Part shown: positions 17,457 through 28,109 of the stretch, in pieces | Position numbering within the stretch: position 1 is the first letter of the stretch | Layout: each line of letters opens with the position of its first letter | Origin: Streptococcus mitis | GTDB taxonomy: Bacteria > Bacillota > Bacilli > Lactobacillales > Streptococcaceae | DNA length: 64,000 nt | Assembly (NCBI RefSeq): GCF_009496285.1 | Contig: NZ_WIJK01000003.1 | Span: forward strand, 45,965-109,964 | Direction of reading: 5' to 3' | Translations under genes and position numbers: made by a program | Notes under the pieces: model-generated | Database searches by the model: none | What the model was told of the DNA's origin: nothing | Seen by the model: the letters and a program-made list of their open reading frames with translations, nothing else

Positions 17457-18944
17457 ATGTCATCAAAAGTTATTGTTACAATTTTCGGTGCAAGTGGGGA
17501 TTTGGCCAAACGTAAGCTCTACCCTTCACTTTTTAGACTTTATAAATCAGGTAATCTTTCTGATCATTTTGCTGTTATTGGAACTGCTCGTAGACCTTGG
17601 AGTAAGGAGTATTTCGAATCTGTCGTTGTCGAGTCTATTTTAGACTTGGCAGACAGTGTGGAAGAAGCTCAAGCATTTGCGAGTCATTTTTACTATCAAA
17701 GTCACGATGTTAATGACACTGAGCACTACATCGAACTACGCAAGCTTCAAGCTGAATTAAACGAAAAATATCAGACTGAGCACAACAAACTCTTCTTCCT
17801 CTCAATGGCACCTCAGTTCTTTGGTACCATTGCTAAACACCTCAAATCAGAGCAGATTGTTGACGGTAAAGGCTTTGAACGTTTGATTGTTGAGAAACCT
17901 TTTGGAACAGACTATGAGACTGCAAGCAAACTAAACGAAGAACTCCTAGCTACTTTTAACGAAGAGCAAATCTATCGTATTGACCACTATCTCGGTAAAG
18001 AAATGATTCAAAGTATTTTTGCCATTCGCTTTGCCAATATGATTTTTGAAAATGTTTGGAATCGTGAGCACATCGATAACGTACAGATTACCTTTGCAGA
18101 GCGCCTAGGTGTTGAAGAACGTGGTGGCTACTATGATGAATCTGGTGCCCTTCGTGATATGGTTCAAAACCATACCCTCCAACTTCTGTCACTCCTTGCC
18201 ATGGACAAGCCAGCAAGCTTTACTAAGGATGACATTCGCGCAGAGAAAATCAAAGTCTTTAAAAATCTTTACCACCCTACAGATGAGGAACTCAAAGAGC
18301 AATTCATCCGTGGTCAATATCGTTCTGGTAAAGTTGATGGCATGAAATACATCTCTTACCGTAGTGAACCAAATGTTAACCCTGAATCTATGACAGAAAC
18401 CTTTGCTTCAGGTGCCTTCTTTGTAAATACTGATCGCTTCCGTGATGTACCTTTCTTCTTCCGTACAGGGAAACGCCTAACAGAAAAAGGAACACATGTG
18501 AACATTGTCTTCAAGCAAATGGATTCCATTTTCGGAGAACCACTAGCACCGAATGTGCTTACTATCTACATCCAACCAACTGAAGGATTCTCTCTCAGTC
18601 TTAACGGTAAAAAGGTCGGGGAAGAGTTTAGCCTTGCGCCAAATTCTCTTGACTATCGAACAGATGCAACTGCAACAGGTGCTTCGCCAGACCCATATGA
18701 AAAACTCATCTATGATGTTTTGAACAATAATTCAACTAACTTTAGCCATTGGGATGAAGTGAGTGCCTCATGGAAATTGATTGACCGTATTGAAAAGCTT
18801 TGGGCTGAAAACGGTGCTCCACTCCATGACTACAAGGCTGGTACTATGGGGCCTCAAGCTAGCTTTGAACTCCTTGAAAAATACGGTGCTGAGTGGACTT
18901 GGCAACCAGATATCGCCTATCGTAAGGATGGTCGATTAGAATAA
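17457..18944 (+). CDS. zwf: Glucose-6-phosphate 1-dehydrogenase
   Basis: The 495-residue first enzyme of the oxidative pentose phosphate pathway, making 6-phosphogluconolactone and NADPH. The N-terminal nucleotide fold FGASGDLAKRKLYPSLF and the active-site block RIDHYLGKE, with the catalytic His region, are both intact. It lies downstream of the glutamine transporter, from which repeats separate it, and has its own promoter-like sequence. A strong palindromic terminator follows. Confidence 0.98.
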   Translation: MSSKVIVTIFGASGDLAKRKLYPSLFRLYKSGNLSDHFAVIGTARRPWSKEYFESVVVESILDLADSVEEAQAFASHFYYQSHDVNDTEHYIELRKLQAELNEKYQTEHNKLFFLSMAPQFFGTIAKHLKSEQIVDGKGFERLIVEKPFGTDYETASKLNEELLATFNEEQIYRIDHYLGKEMIQSIFAIRFANMIFENVWNREHIDNVQITFAERLGVEERGGYYDESGALRDMVQNHTLQLLSLLAMDKPASFTKDDIRAEKIKVFKNLYHPTDEELKEQFIRGQYRSGKVDGMKYISYRSEPNVNPESMTETFASGAFFVNTDRFRDVPFFFRTGKRLTEKGTHVNIVFKQMDSIFGEPLAPNVLTIYIQPTEGFSLSLNGKKVGEEFSLAPNSLDYRTDATATGASPDPYEKLIYDVLNNNSTNFSHWDEVSASWKLIDRIEKLWAENGAPLHDYKAGTMGPQASFELLEKYGAEWTWQPDIAYRKDGRLE

Positions 18945-18952
18945 TCAAAAAC

Positions 18953-18978
18953 AATCCTGCAAGAATTCTTGCAGGATT
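18953..18978. terminator. Bidirectional terminator between zwf and ftsY
   Basis: A perfect 26-base palindrome (AATCCTGCAAGAA and its complement), flanked by A-rich and T-rich sequence, lies between the convergent stops of zwf and ftsY. Confidence 0.92.
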
Positions 18979-18983
18979 TTCTT

Positions 18984-20429
18984 TTATATCAAACCTTCTA
19001 GAAGGCCTTTCATAAAGTTCTCAGAATTGAATTCACCGATATCATCGATTTTTTCACCAAAACCAATTAACTTAACAGGGATATTGAGTTCTTCACGGAT
19101 AGCAAGAACGACACCACCTCGGGCAGTTCCATCAATCTTGGTTAAGACAATTCCTGTAACAGGCGTAATTTTTGAGAATTCTTTGGCTTGTACAAGAGCA
19201 TTTTGACCTGTTGAGGCATCCAGAGCTAGGAAGGTTTCATGAGGCGCTTCTGGTACGACACGTTTGATGATACGACCAATCTTTTCCAACTCAGCCATTA
19301 AGTTTTCCTTGTTTTGTAAACGGCCAGCTGTATCAATCATGAGAATATCAACACCTTCTGCTACTGCACGTTCCATCCCATCAAAGACAACACTAGCTGG
19401 ATCTGCTTTTTCAGGTCCAGTAACCACAGGAACATCTACACGACGACCCCATTCAGCTAGCTGGGCAACCGCACCAGCACGGAAGGTATCCGCAGCAACC
19501 AGCATGACTTTCTTGCCAGCTTGTTTGTAACGGTGAGCAAGCTTACCAATAGATGTTGTTTTTCCGACACCATTCACACCTACAAAGAGCATAACTGTCA
19601 AACCATCTTGGAAATTAATACTTTCGTTGTAGTTGCCATCCTTCTCATACAACTCTACCAATTTTTCGATGATCACACGACGAAGGGCATCAGGTTTCTT
19701 GGCATTTTCAAGCTTAGCTTCGTAACGTAGCTCTTCTGTTAAGTTTGACGCTACCTGTACACCAACGTCACTCATGATTAAGAGTTCTTCTAGTTCTTCA
19801 AAAAACTCTTCATCAACAGAACGGAAGTTAGCAAAGAAGGCATTCAAACGAGCACCAAATCCCGTACGAGTTTTCTTGAGACTACGGTCATATTTTTCCT
19901 GTACAGTCTCTTGAACTGGAGGAATTTCTTCGATTACTAGATCTTCTTCCACTTCTTCAGAAGTGTCTAATTCCGTTTCGTCTGATTGAGCTTGATTAGC
20001 TTCTTCATCGTCGCTATCACTTGAAGGTACTTCTTCGACTGGTGACTCAGATTCTTCTGCAACAAATTCCATTACTTCTTGAGAGCTGGCTTCAGTTTCT
20101 TCAACTTTTGTTGACTCTTCCTGACAACAATGGCATTCAGTTTCTTCTTCAAGCTGAATTTCTTCCTGAGGAGTTGCTATTGGTTCAACTGTTTCTGTAG
20201 TAGTTTCTGCTACTGGTTCTTCCGACTCACTAGCTTCTTTAGAATAAGTCTCCTCAACTTCTGAACTTTGGTCGATTTCTTCAGTATTTTTCACTTCAAA
20301 TTCTTCAGTTCCAAGTGTTTCAACTTCCTCGCCAGGTTCTGTCAGATCCAAGTTTTCCAAAGCTTCTTTAACAACTTCTTCGATTTTTGGTTCTTCTTTT
20401 CTACCAAATAAACGGTCAAATAATCCCAT
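18984..20429 (-). CDS. ftsY: Signal recognition particle receptor FtsY
   Basis: A 481-residue SRP receptor GTPase that docks SRP-ribosome complexes at the membrane. An N-terminal amphipathic start (MGLFDRLFGRKEE) is followed by a long acidic region (residues about 12-170), then the NG domain with GVNGVGKTT, DTFRAGA, DTAGR and TKIDGTARGG. The acidic region contains an unexpected CHCC cluster (residues 99-102). It ends a three-gene run with two Cof phosphatases, three bases after the second. Confidence 0.96.
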   Translation of the reverse strand: MGLFDRLFGRKEEPKIEEVVKEALENLDLTEPGEEVETLGTEEFEVKNTEEIDQSSEVEETYSKEASESEEPVAETTTETVEPIATPQEEIQLEEETECHCCQEESTKVEETEASSQEVMEFVAEESESPVEEVPSSDSDDEEANQAQSDETELDTSEEVEEDLVIEEIPPVQETVQEKYDRSLKKTRTGFGARLNAFFANFRSVDEEFFEELEELLIMSDVGVQVASNLTEELRYEAKLENAKKPDALRRVIIEKLVELYEKDGNYNESINFQDGLTVMLFVGVNGVGKTTSIGKLAHRYKQAGKKVMLVAADTFRAGAVAQLAEWGRRVDVPVVTGPEKADPASVVFDGMERAVAEGVDILMIDTAGRLQNKENLMAELEKIGRIIKRVVPEAPHETFLALDASTGQNALVQAKEFSKITPVTGIVLTKIDGTARGGVVLAIREELNIPVKLIGFGEKIDDIGEFNSENFMKGLLEGLI

Positions 20430-20432
20430 ACT

Positions 20433-21251
20433 TTAGTTCTCCTTCAGTACATATTTTTCAATGGCCCAGGCAACAGCTTCCTCGTCATTGGTCATAGGGG
20501 TGACTACATTTGCAACTTCCTTGACCTCAGGCACAGCATTTTGCATGGCAACGCCGAGTCCTGCCCATTCAATCATAGAAAGGTCATTGGCCTCATCTCC
20601 ACAAGCCATCACCTGACTTTGGTCAATTCCTAGGTGGTCAATCAATTTAGCTAATCCAGTAGCCTTATGAACGTTCTTTGGTGACCATTCCAAAAGCATG
20701 TCACGAGATTTAAAAATTTCATAATTGTTAAACAAGTCTGGTGAAATATTAGCAATTGCGGCATCCAGTGGTTCTTGAGCAAAAGCGGTCACACATTTGT
20801 TGTAGGTCATTTGACTAGACAAATCTTCAAAGTCAATTGGAACAAAGTTTAAAACAGGGTTAAACTTGGCGTAAAGACTTTCTTGATCTGATTGGATTTG
20901 GTAAACTGTACCTTCTGAAATGGCATCTAAAGGAATGCCTAGTTTTTCAGTTTCCTCGTAAATACGTGTCACATCATCAATAGAGAATACTGTCTTATCG
21001 AGGATTTCACCTGTATTTTTCTGAACCAATCCACCATTAAAGGTGATAGTATACTCGTCATCATGGCCGTCTGTTCCAAGCTCTTTAAGGAAGAAATCCA
21101 TAGCCTTGAGGGGACGTCCAGTTGTCAGTACCACTTTGACTCCCTGATCACGCGCTGCCTTTAAAGTTGCCTTAGTACGATCAGTCAATTTCTTGTCTGT
21201 CGTCAGCAAAGTCCCATCTAAGTCTAGGGCAATTAATTTAATATCTGCCAT
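20433..21251 (-). CDS. Cof-type HAD phosphatase
   Basis: A 272-residue HAD-superfamily hydrolase of the Cof/YidA type (IIB cap). Motif I (LDLDGTLLTTDKK), the Thr of motif II (VLTTGRP), and the C-terminal metal-binding motif (ACGDEANDLSMIEWAG) are present. Such enzymes remove phosphate from sugar phosphates and cofactors; the substrate is unknown. It overlaps the preceding Cof gene by one base and precedes ftsY. Confidence 0.93.
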   Translation of the reverse strand: MADIKLIALDLDGTLLTTDKKLTDRTKATLKAARDQGVKVVLTTGRPLKAMDFFLKELGTDGHDDEYTITFNGGLVQKNTGEILDKTVFSIDDVTRIYEETEKLGIPLDAISEGTVYQIQSDQESLYAKFNPVLNFVPIDFEDLSSQMTYNKCVTAFAQEPLDAAIANISPDLFNNYEIFKSRDMLLEWSPKNVHKATGLAKLIDHLGIDQSQVMACGDEANDLSMIEWAGLGVAMQNAVPEVKEVANVVTPMTNDEEAVAWAIEKYVLKEN

Positions 21252-22042
21252 TACAAACCCTCCATATAAGCGATAACTGATTGGTCTTTGTGATGTCCGA
21301 TAACTGTTTCAGCTAGTTCTAAAATCTCTGGACGAGCATTTTCAGGTGCGACTGGGTGCCCTACAACTTGCATCATGTGCAGGTCATTAAGATTATCACC
21401 AAAAGCCATCACTTGATCCATATCCAGATTTAATTTCTTAGCCAATTCGACAATAGCGACTCCCTTGTCAACATGGTCTAAAACGATGTCAATGGATTCA
21501 AAGCCTGTCGTCATAGCCTTGACCCCAGGAACATGTTCATTGACCCAAGATTCTCCAGCTTCTACTGTCTCTTCAGTGAAGTTAGTTGTGAATTTGAAAA
21601 TCTCATCGGTAATATCTTCTAGGCTGGCTACTTTTTTGATATTTTCATTGTAATGATGACTAAACATAAGATAGGTTTCATCTACTGTATCTAAGACATA
21701 GCAAGCCTCTTTACCAGTCAAGAGCATCTTTTTCTCATCAAAATAAGGTGAAGTCTTTAGTTTTTCAAATGTTGATAGGTAAAAATCTCGAGGCATGGTT
21801 GCTTCATAGAGGTCCTCTCCATGGAAACGAACGAGACTCCCATTTTCAGCAATGAAAATAATCTCATCTTTAACATCCGCAAAATGCTTTTCAAGTGACA
21901 AAAGCCCACGACCTGATGCTACAGCAAAATAGATTCCTTTTTCTTGATAAGAATGGAGCAACTTTTTCAGACGCTCCATATCAAATTGACCGGCACCATC
22001 CAAAAAAGTACCGTCCATATCCGTTGCTACTAATTTAATCAT
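21251..22042 (-). CDS. Cof-type HAD phosphatase
   Basis: A second, divergent Cof/YidA-type phosphatase, about 263 residues. Motifs: ATDMDGTFLD, VASGRG and FGDNLNDLHMM. I start it at MIKLVATDMDG (22042), as relatives do; the reading is open for six further codons to an ATG whose GGAG is too close. Transcription probably begins at a TATAAT near 22081. In related streptococci this gene follows smc directly; here three other genes intervene. Confidence 0.92.
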   Translation of the reverse strand: MIKLVATDMDGTFLDGAGQFDMERLKKLLHSYQEKGIYFAVASGRGLLSLEKHFADVKDEIIFIAENGSLVRFHGEDLYEATMPRDFYLSTFEKLKTSPYFDEKKMLLTGKEACYVLDTVDETYLMFSHHYNENIKKVASLEDITDEIFKFTTNFTEETVEAGESWVNEHVPGVKAMTTGFESIDIVLDHVDKGVAIVELAKKLNLDMDQVMAFGDNLNDLHMMQVVGHPVAPENARPEILELAETVIGHHKDQSVIAYMEGL

Positions 22043-22374
22043 AAATTCTTCATACTCCAATTAATAAATCTACCTTCTATTATACCATAGAAAAAGTAAA
22101 AAAAGACGTGCTGAATTGACACGTCTTTGTCTTCTAAAAATTAATCCGTAAGACCAATTTAAAGGCCAGGCTGATTTGCTTACTTTCTTTTATATCCAAT
22201 CTCTCAACTCTTTTCTTCCAAAGTTCTTGATTGAAGTCTATTCTGAGAGTTCATCAGCTATTACGTAAAAATTATCAATCTTTGGCTGAGATACAGTTGT
22301 CACAATCATAAATAGCATATAGTTCTTGACATATAATCTTGCATATGAAAAAATACTTGTTGGAGGTTAATAAT
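22043..22374. other. Intergenic region, divergent promoters
   Basis: A low-G+C gap between divergent genes. A TATAAT-type -10 for the Cof operon is visible on the minus strand near 22081-22086, and TTGACA at 22326-22331 may be part of the NUDIX promoter. A 12-base AGACGTG / CACGTCT pairing near 22105-22123 is seen. Nothing else is recognised. Confidence 0.4.
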
Positions 22375-22842
22375 ATGACTGAAAAAATCAAAAACTGGGT
22401 TAATATTTGCGTTTTGAAAAATCAAGAAATTTTATTACTTAATAGACAGCACGATAATTTTCCTGGCTGGATTCCACCGGGGGGAAAAGTTGAATTCCCT
22501 GAAAGTTTTTTTGAAGCTGCATTACGGGAACTTAAGGAAGAAACTGGACTCACTGCATTAAATCTTGAATTAAAAGGAATTTCAGGCTTTACTAATTCAA
22601 TTGGTAATGAGAGATTTGTCTTCTATGACTTTTTATGTACTCAGTTTACTGGTGAACTAAGTACATCTGCTGAAGGTGAGCCAAAATGGTGGAATCTAAA
22701 AGATATTGATAAAATACCAATGCAAGATGAAATAAGAAAAAGGCTACCACTTTATTTAAGAAAAGGAAGCTTTGAAAGTATTAACTATTGGGATGATAAT
22801 AAGAAATGCATTAGTGAAAACAAAACAATTTTATTTGACTAA
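22375..22842 (+). CDS. NUDIX hydrolase
   Basis: A 155-residue NUDIX hydrolase with a complete box (GGKVEFPESFFEAAL then RELKEETGL). The ATG at 22375 has a strong GGAGG, so 12 upstream in-frame residues are dropped. The NFPGWIPPGGKVEFPES context is typical of MutT/8-oxo-dGTP-type proteins of Gram-positives. It is a lone plus-strand gene in a mostly minus-strand stretch, with an A+T-rich composition, suggesting later acquisition. Substrate unknown. Confidence 0.88.
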   Translation: MTEKIKNWVNICVLKNQEILLLNRQHDNFPGWIPPGGKVEFPESFFEAALRELKEETGLTALNLELKGISGFTNSIGNERFVFYDFLCTQFTGELSTSAEGEPKWWNLKDIDKIPMQDEIRKRLPLYLRKGSFESINYWDDNKKCISENKTILFD

Positions 22843-22925
22843 TATTCTCTACGGTATAATCAAAGGTATCTAATAAAAATCATCTACTCTAGCAATTTTT
22901 TCCTTCTACCTATAAATAGCTATAA

Positions 22926-22953
22926 AGCCTTGGAAACAGCTTATTCCAAGGCT
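22926..22953. terminator. Possible terminator between NUDIX and HD genes
   Basis: A 10-bp perfect stem AGCCTTGGAA / TTCCAAGGCT with an 8-base loop lies between the convergent genes. T runs are weak on both sides. Confidence 0.5.
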
Positions 22954-23067
22954 GCCTTTGTATTTTACTGTATCAATTTCCTTATTCCGATTTCAGTTGT
23001 GACAAGGTTAATCATATATATTTCCATTCATCGGTTAAAATTCTATCTTCTATTGGGCTAACTGTTA

Positions 23068-23646
23068 TTAAAAATATAAGCCCTTCTCCACACTTTCCTG
23101 AATCAAGTCTTCCGTCAGTTTCCATAATTCTTCTGATTCACTTTTTATGAACTTTTTCTTTTCTAATACCATGTCTGCACTGATATTATCAGGATTATAA
23201 TTGAATTCTGACACTTCTAAGTGATTTATCAGTGGTACCAAGGCATCGATCACTCTTGCATATCTTGCTTCAGCACTCTGCCCTTTTTCAAATTCCAACC
23301 ACAAATTTTTCATATTCAAATATTTCTCTTCTGGAAGGAGGCTCATTGTTTTTTCTATAGATTCTAACTCTCTATTATGAGAATGAACCTTTTTTTCATC
23401 ATCAAAAACCCAAGTATCTCCGGCATAAATCTCACCTAAATCATGAATCAATAACATAGAAATAACTTTTTCCATTTTCAACTTTTCAGGATAATAATCT
23501 TGAAGAACCATCGCAGCTATGGCACCCTGCCAAGAATGTTCGGCACTATTTTCAAATCTGCCATCAAGAGTTCTATTAAATCTTGTCACTGACTTTAATT
23601 TCTCTATTTCTTTAATAAAATCAACAGAATGTTTCAAATTACTCAT
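23068..23646 (-). CDS. HD-domain hydrolase, 5'-deoxynucleotidase-like
   Basis: A 192-residue HD-domain metal-dependent phosphohydrolase of the YfbR/HDDC2 type. ENSAEHSWQGAIAAM holds the first His, LLIHDLGEIYAGDTWVFD the HD pair, and VIDALVPLINHL the last Asp. Relatives dephosphorylate deoxynucleoside monophosphates. AGGAG precedes the ATG. It lies between the NUDIX gene and a TRIC-like gene in a small module that separates smc from the Cof-ftsY genes. Confidence 0.87.
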   Translation of the reverse strand: MSNLKHSVDFIKEIEKLKSVTRFNRTLDGRFENSAEHSWQGAIAAMVLQDYYPEKLKMEKVISMLLIHDLGEIYAGDTWVFDDEKKVHSHNRELESIEKTMSLLPEEKYLNMKNLWLEFEKGQSAEARYARVIDALVPLINHLEVSEFNYNPDNISADMVLEKKKFIKSESEELWKLTEDLIQESVEKGLYF

Positions 23647-23731
23647 TATTGCTCCTATCTAATTCGAAATTACAAATATATTAGCAAAAAATAATCTTTA
23701 CATCATTAATTTCCCTTATTTGCAAAAAATA

Positions 23732-23758
23732 ACGCCTAATCCACATGAGATTAGACGC
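23732..23758 (-). terminator. Terminator of the TRIC/UPF0126 gene
   Basis: On the minus strand GCGTCTAATC pairs with GATTAGGCGT, followed by ATTTTTT, between the UPF0126 gene and the HD gene. Confidence 0.8.
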
Positions 23759-23821
23759 TTGATTAAACTTGTAATTTATAAAATATTTATCAATCGAGTG
23801 ATTGAACTTTCCTACCATCAA

Positions 23822-24481
23822 TCAATTCCAAGTCTTTTTATCCATATTTGGCAAAGAGAGCTTAAACTTAATAATAAAGAGTCGAATCACAAAACCGACA
23901 ATTGAGAGAATGATAAAAGCGGTGATTCTTGGAAAGTGAAGGACAAAGGCCAACCAATAATAAATAACTCCAATTACGAAAGATAGAAGTGCATAGATGT
24001 CTTCTTTTAGAACACTTGGTACTTCATTGATCAGGAGGTCTCGGATAATACCTCCACCTGCTCCCGTTAAACAGGACAAAATCCCTGCAGACATCAAGTT
24101 CAATTTACTATCAGCTAAGGCGGTAGCTCCAATCAAGGAAAAGATGATTAAGCCAATCGAATCAAAGATAAGATAAGCTTCTCTCAGCCACTTATAGAAT
24201 TTTTTTTCTTGACTGGCATTGGCTTGTTTTGATGTCACAAAGGCATACATAATAACAGCTACAAGAATAGAGACATAAATCGGTCCAGGATCTGCGAGAG
24301 CGGATGGAAAACGACTGATAATAGAATCTCTTAAAATACCCCCGCCTACTGCTGTTACAATTGCCAATAAACTAATTCCAAAAATATCTAATCGTTTACC
24401 AAATCCTTTGATAGCGCCTGAAGCAGCAAAGGCTATAGTCCCAATATAATTACAGATCATTAGGAATAGATCGAAATCCAT
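23822..24481 (-). CDS. TRIC/UPF0126 family membrane transport protein
   Basis: A 219-residue membrane protein made of two homologous halves with seven helices in all. Each half has the family motif: AVGGGILRD near residue 45 and GAGGGIIRDLL near residue 128. Bacterial relatives are TRIC-type cation channels, and E. coli YicG has been reported as a glycine transporter, so small-solute or ion passage is likely but the substrate is open. GAGGAG precedes the ATG. It lies about 90 bases downstream of smc on the same strand. Confidence 0.9.
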   Translation of the reverse strand: MDFDLFLMICNYIGTIAFAASGAIKGFGKRLDIFGISLLAIVTAVGGGILRDSIISRFPSALADPGPIYVSILVAVIMYAFVTSKQANASQEKKFYKWLREAYLIFDSIGLIIFSLIGATALADSKLNLMSAGILSCLTGAGGGIIRDLLINEVPSVLKEDIYALLSFVIGVIYYWLAFVLHFPRITAFIILSIVGFVIRLFIIKFKLSLPNMDKKTWN

Positions 24482-24569
24482 ATAAGCTCCTCAATTTATT
24501 TTTGTAACCCTCCGACTTCTTGAAGGTCATTCTAAATACTTTAGCTTGAAATGTTGTATCGAAAACAAA

Positions 24570-27500
24570 CTAAGCATCCATATTTTCTAAATCTTTTAGT
24601 TTAACAGAGACAATCTTAGAAACACCAGATTCTTGCATGGTTACCCCATAAATAGAGTCTGCTGCTGCCATGGTTCCCTTACGGTGGGTAACAACGATAA
24701 ACTGACTATCCTTGTCAAAACGGTTAAGATAATCCCCAAAGCGTTTAACGTTAGCTTCATCGAGTGCAGCCTCTACTTCATCCAAAATAACAAATGGAAT
24801 GGTCTTGACACGAATGATTGAGAAGAGCAAAGCAAGAGCTGACAAGGCCTTCTCTCCACCACTCATGAGGTTGAGAGATTGGATTTTCTTACCTGGCGGT
24901 TGAACAGAGATTTCAACACCTGCTGTCAATAAATCTCCCTCGGTCAGGATTAGGTCCGCTTGACCACCACCAAACATCTGCTTGAAGGTCACTTTGAAGG
25001 ATTCACGAATTGCTTCAAAGGTTGATTTAAATCGTTCCTTCACTTCATCGTTCATCTCTGTAATGGTTTCAAGAAGAAGATTTTTGGCAGAAAGAATGTC
25101 ATCACGCTGACTATTTAAGAATTCCAACCGTTCGTGAACTTCGTCAAACTGTTCAATGGCATCCAAGTTAACCGGACCAAGTGAACGAATGGATTTTTCC
25201 AAATCCTTGACCTTTTGTTCAGCGACAGCCAAGTCTTCCAATTGGTTGGCTTGTTCTAATGCTTCAGTATAACTAATCTGGTATTCTTCAGTCAGTTGAC
25301 CTTGAAGATAGCGAAGGCGGTCCGTAATCTTCTCTTTAGTTGCTTCTGCACGTGTTTGCTTACGAATCCATTCTTCATTTTGCTCGCGAGCTTGTTCTAA
25401 ATGACTGGCTATATCATCCAATTGACCTTCAATATCATCTAGTTCAAACTGCTTACGAATCAATCCTTGTTGAATTTCTTCCTTCTGACTCTTGGCTTCT
25501 GCTTCCTGCTTGGCCAAAAGTTCTGTATCAACTTTTTCAAGATTGTCTACCTTTTCTTGGAGAAGCCGTTCAATTTCTTCTTGTTCGATATTGAGGTTCT
25601 CAAGTTCTTTATTGATCCGTTCAATATCTGCAACTTCGTAACGTTTTCGCCCTACCATTTCTGTTTTGAGCAGACGTTCTTGAGAAAGTTTATCCTGCAA
25701 GCTTTGGTAACGTTCTTGAATCGCATTTTTATTGGACTTGATTTCTTCAATCTCAGACTCCAGCTTTTGCTTTTCAGTTGCAATGAGCGAAAGACGTTCT
25801 TGGCATTTTTCTTTTTCAGCTTGCCAATCTCCACCTCTGAGATTGTTTAATTCTTTTTCCTGAAGTTCTAGAAGTGTTTCGAGTTCTTCAACTTGCTGGC
25901 AAGTTTGTTGATAAGCAAGATATAAGCCCTGCTCCTCTATACGAGCTTGCTCTCCTTTAGACTTAATAGTTTCCAAAGTCTGAGTGAGGGTAGCTAAGTT
26001 TTCTTGAACTGTTTTCAGAATTTCTTCTTCCTGACCAAGGAGCTTTTCCTCTTGAGCAATTTCTTTTTGTAACTGCTCCAATTCAGGCTTGATGAAAATA
26101 CTGTTATTTTGACGATTGGCACCACCAGCATAAGAACCACCTGTACGCAGTTCAGTACCATCTAAGGTTACCATCCGAACTTGATAGCGTACCTTACGAG
26201 CCGCATCACGCGCATGCTCCACTGTATCAAAGATAGCTGTCGTAGCTAGCAAGTTTTTAAATATTGCTTCATGTTTGGCATCAAAGGTAACCAATTCATC
26301 TGCCATTCCAAGAAAACCTGGACTTGAGGCAATCACATCTTGATTCTGCCCAGAAATGCTACGTGCCTTAATAGTTGTCAAAGGTAGGAAAGTCGCACGA
26401 CCAGCTCGGTTTCTCTTAAGAAAATCGATGGCCTTTGTTGCTGCCTGTTCATCTTCAACGATAATGTGTTGGCTACTTGCACCAAGGGCAATTTCAAGTG
26501 CTGTCTGATAACGAACATCAAAGGTTAAATGTTCACTAACAGCTCCAACAATACCTCCTAGACAATTTTTCTCTTGTAAAACACTCTTAACACCTGCATA
26601 GAAATTACTATGGTTTTTAAGAATGTTTTCCAAACTTTGCGCCTTGGCCTGCTTGTTTTTCAGACTATCCAATCGGTCAAAGAGTTGATTTTGCTGGCTT
26701 TGATAAGTCTGCTTTTGTGCTTCTTCTTCTTTGGCACTGGTTTGATAGTCAGCGAGTAAGTTCTGTACTTCTTCTTTAGCAGACTTTAGGGCAAGCTCTT
26801 GGTCAGCAGCCTTAGACTTGGCAGTAACCAATTGTTCCTTCAAGGATTCTAATTGTTCTTCCTGCTTTTGAGTCTGTTGGCGACTATTTTCAAGGTCATT
26901 TTCAATACGTGTCAACTGGTTAGAGACATCCGCTTCTTCTTGTAAAAAGGCAACGAAACGTTCACGCAGTTGCTCAATCATTTGATCTGGATCATCAGAA
27001 AAAGCTAATAACTCAGCTTCTAAACGATTGACTTCCTTAGTATTGACAGATAGATTTTCTTCTAACTGACTGAGATTTATTTCTTTTTCTTCCTTCTCTT
27101 GAATGAGAACATTTCTCTTTTCGTCCAAACTAGCCAAACGAGCCTGTGCCTCTTGTTGATTGAGAGCAACCTGCTCTGTCTCCAGTTTAGACAAGGCCAA
27201 TTTCCGTTCCAAATCACTGATTAGAGCAGTCAAATCCATCAAACTAGTTTGATCTTTAGCCATCTCCGCTTGTAAATCATGACGTTTCTTTTTGAGAGTT
27301 TGGTTTTCTTCTTCTAAGTCTTGACGTTTTTGGTAATAACTGGTCAGAAGTTCCTGAACTTGGTTTAATTCTTCTTCTGTTACATCCAATTCAACCTTAT
27401 TGGCTTGAATTTGTGCAACCAAAACATCCAAGTAGATGGCTTTACGCTGACCGTCTAATTCTATAAATTTACGAGCTGTTGCTGCTTGCTTTTCTAATGG

Positions 27501-28109
27501 TTTGATTTGATTATCTAACTCATAAATGATATCTTCCAAACGATCCAAGTTGTCCTGAGTTTGTTGGAGCTTGCTTTCAGTTTCTTTTCGACGAGTTTTA
27601 TACTTCAAAACTCCGGCAGCTTCTTCAAAAATAGCCCGACGTTCCTCAGGCTTAGAGTTAAAGATCTCTTCAACTTTCCCTTGGGAAATAATAGAGAAGG
27701 AATCACGTCCAAGTCCAGTATCTAAGAAGAGGTCATGAATATCACGAAGACGAACTTTTTTACCATCAATCTTGTATTCACTATCTCCAGTACGATAGAT
27801 ATGACGTTCAACTTTGATTTCCTGGCCTGCATCCTTGATAAAGCCATCTTGGTTATCCAAAGTAACAATAACAGAAGCGTAGTTTAGAGGCTTCCGACTT
27901 TCCGTTCCTGCAAAGATGACATCAGGCATCTTCCCGCCACGCAGACTTTTCACACTAGATTCACCTAGTGCCCAACGGAGGCTTTCAGTAATATTTGATT
28001 TCCCAGATCCATTTGGTCCTACAACCGCCGTCACCCCTTGGTCAAAAAGAACTTTGGTCTTATCAGCAAAGGACTTAAAGCCTTGGATTTCAATTTTTTT
28101 TAAATACAT
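24570..28109 (-). CDS. smc: Chromosome partition protein SMC
   Basis: The 1179-residue ATPase of the bacterial condensin, which organises and segregates the chromosome with ScpA and ScpB. It has the full layout: N-terminal head with Walker A ([10 protein letters not shown]), a long coiled coil, hinge (about residues 505-665, containing [11 protein letters not shown]), the returning coiled coil, and the C-terminal head with signature [15 protein letters not shown] and Walker [16 protein letters not shown]. Its start overlaps the end of rnc by 10 bases. Confidence 0.98.
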   Translation of the reverse strand: MYLKKIEIQGFKSFADKTKVLFDQGVTAVVGPNGSGKSNITESLRWALGESSVKSLRGGKMPDVIFAGTESRKPLNYASVIVTLDNQDGFIKDAGQEIKVERHIYRTGDSEYKIDGKKVRLRDIHDLFLDTGLGRDSFSIISQGKVEEIFNSKPEERRAIFEEAAGVLKYKTRRKETESKLQQTQDNLDRLEDIIYELDNQIKPLEKQAATARKFIELDGQRKAIYLDVLVAQIQANKVELDVTEEELNQVQELLTSYYQKRQDLEEENQTLKKKRHDLQAEMAKDQTSLMDLTALISDLERKLALSKLETEQVALNQQEAQARLASLDEKRNVLIQEKEEKEINLSQLEENLSVNTKEVNRLEAELLAFSDDPDQMIEQLRERFVAFLQEEADVSNQLTRIENDLENSRQQTQKQEEQLESLKEQLVTAKSKAADQELALKSAKEEVQNLLADYQTSAKEEEAQKQTYQSQQNQLFDRLDSLKNKQAKAQSLENILKNHSNFYAGVKSVLQEKNCLGGIVGAVSEHLTFDVRYQTALEIALGASSQHIIVEDEQAATKAIDFLKRNRAGRATFLPLTTIKARSISGQNQDVIASSPGFLGMADELVTFDAKHEAIFKNLLATTAIFDTVEHARDAARKVRYQVRMVTLDGTELRTGGSYAGGANRQNNSIFIKPELEQLQKEIAQEEKLLGQEEEILKTVQENLATLTQTLETIKSKGEQARIEEQGLYLAYQQTCQQVEELETLLELQEKELNNLRGGDWQAEKEKCQERLSLIATEKQKLESEIEEIKSNKNAIQERYQSLQDKLSQERLLKTEMVGRKRYEVADIERINKELENLNIEQEEIERLLQEKVDNLEKVDTELLAKQEAEAKSQKEEIQQGLIRKQFELDDIEGQLDDIASHLEQAREQNEEWIRKQTRAEATKEKITDRLRYLQGQLTEEYQISYTEALEQANQLEDLAVAEQKVKDLEKSIRSLGPVNLDAIEQFDEVHERLEFLNSQRDDILSAKNLLLETITEMNDEVKERFKSTFEAIRESFKVTFKQMFGGGQADLILTEGDLLTAGVEISVQPPGKKIQSLNLMSGGEKALSALALLFSIIRVKTIPFVILDEVEAALDEANVKRFGDYLNRFDKDSQFIVVTHRKGTMAAADSIYGVTMQESGVSKIVSVKLKDLENMDA

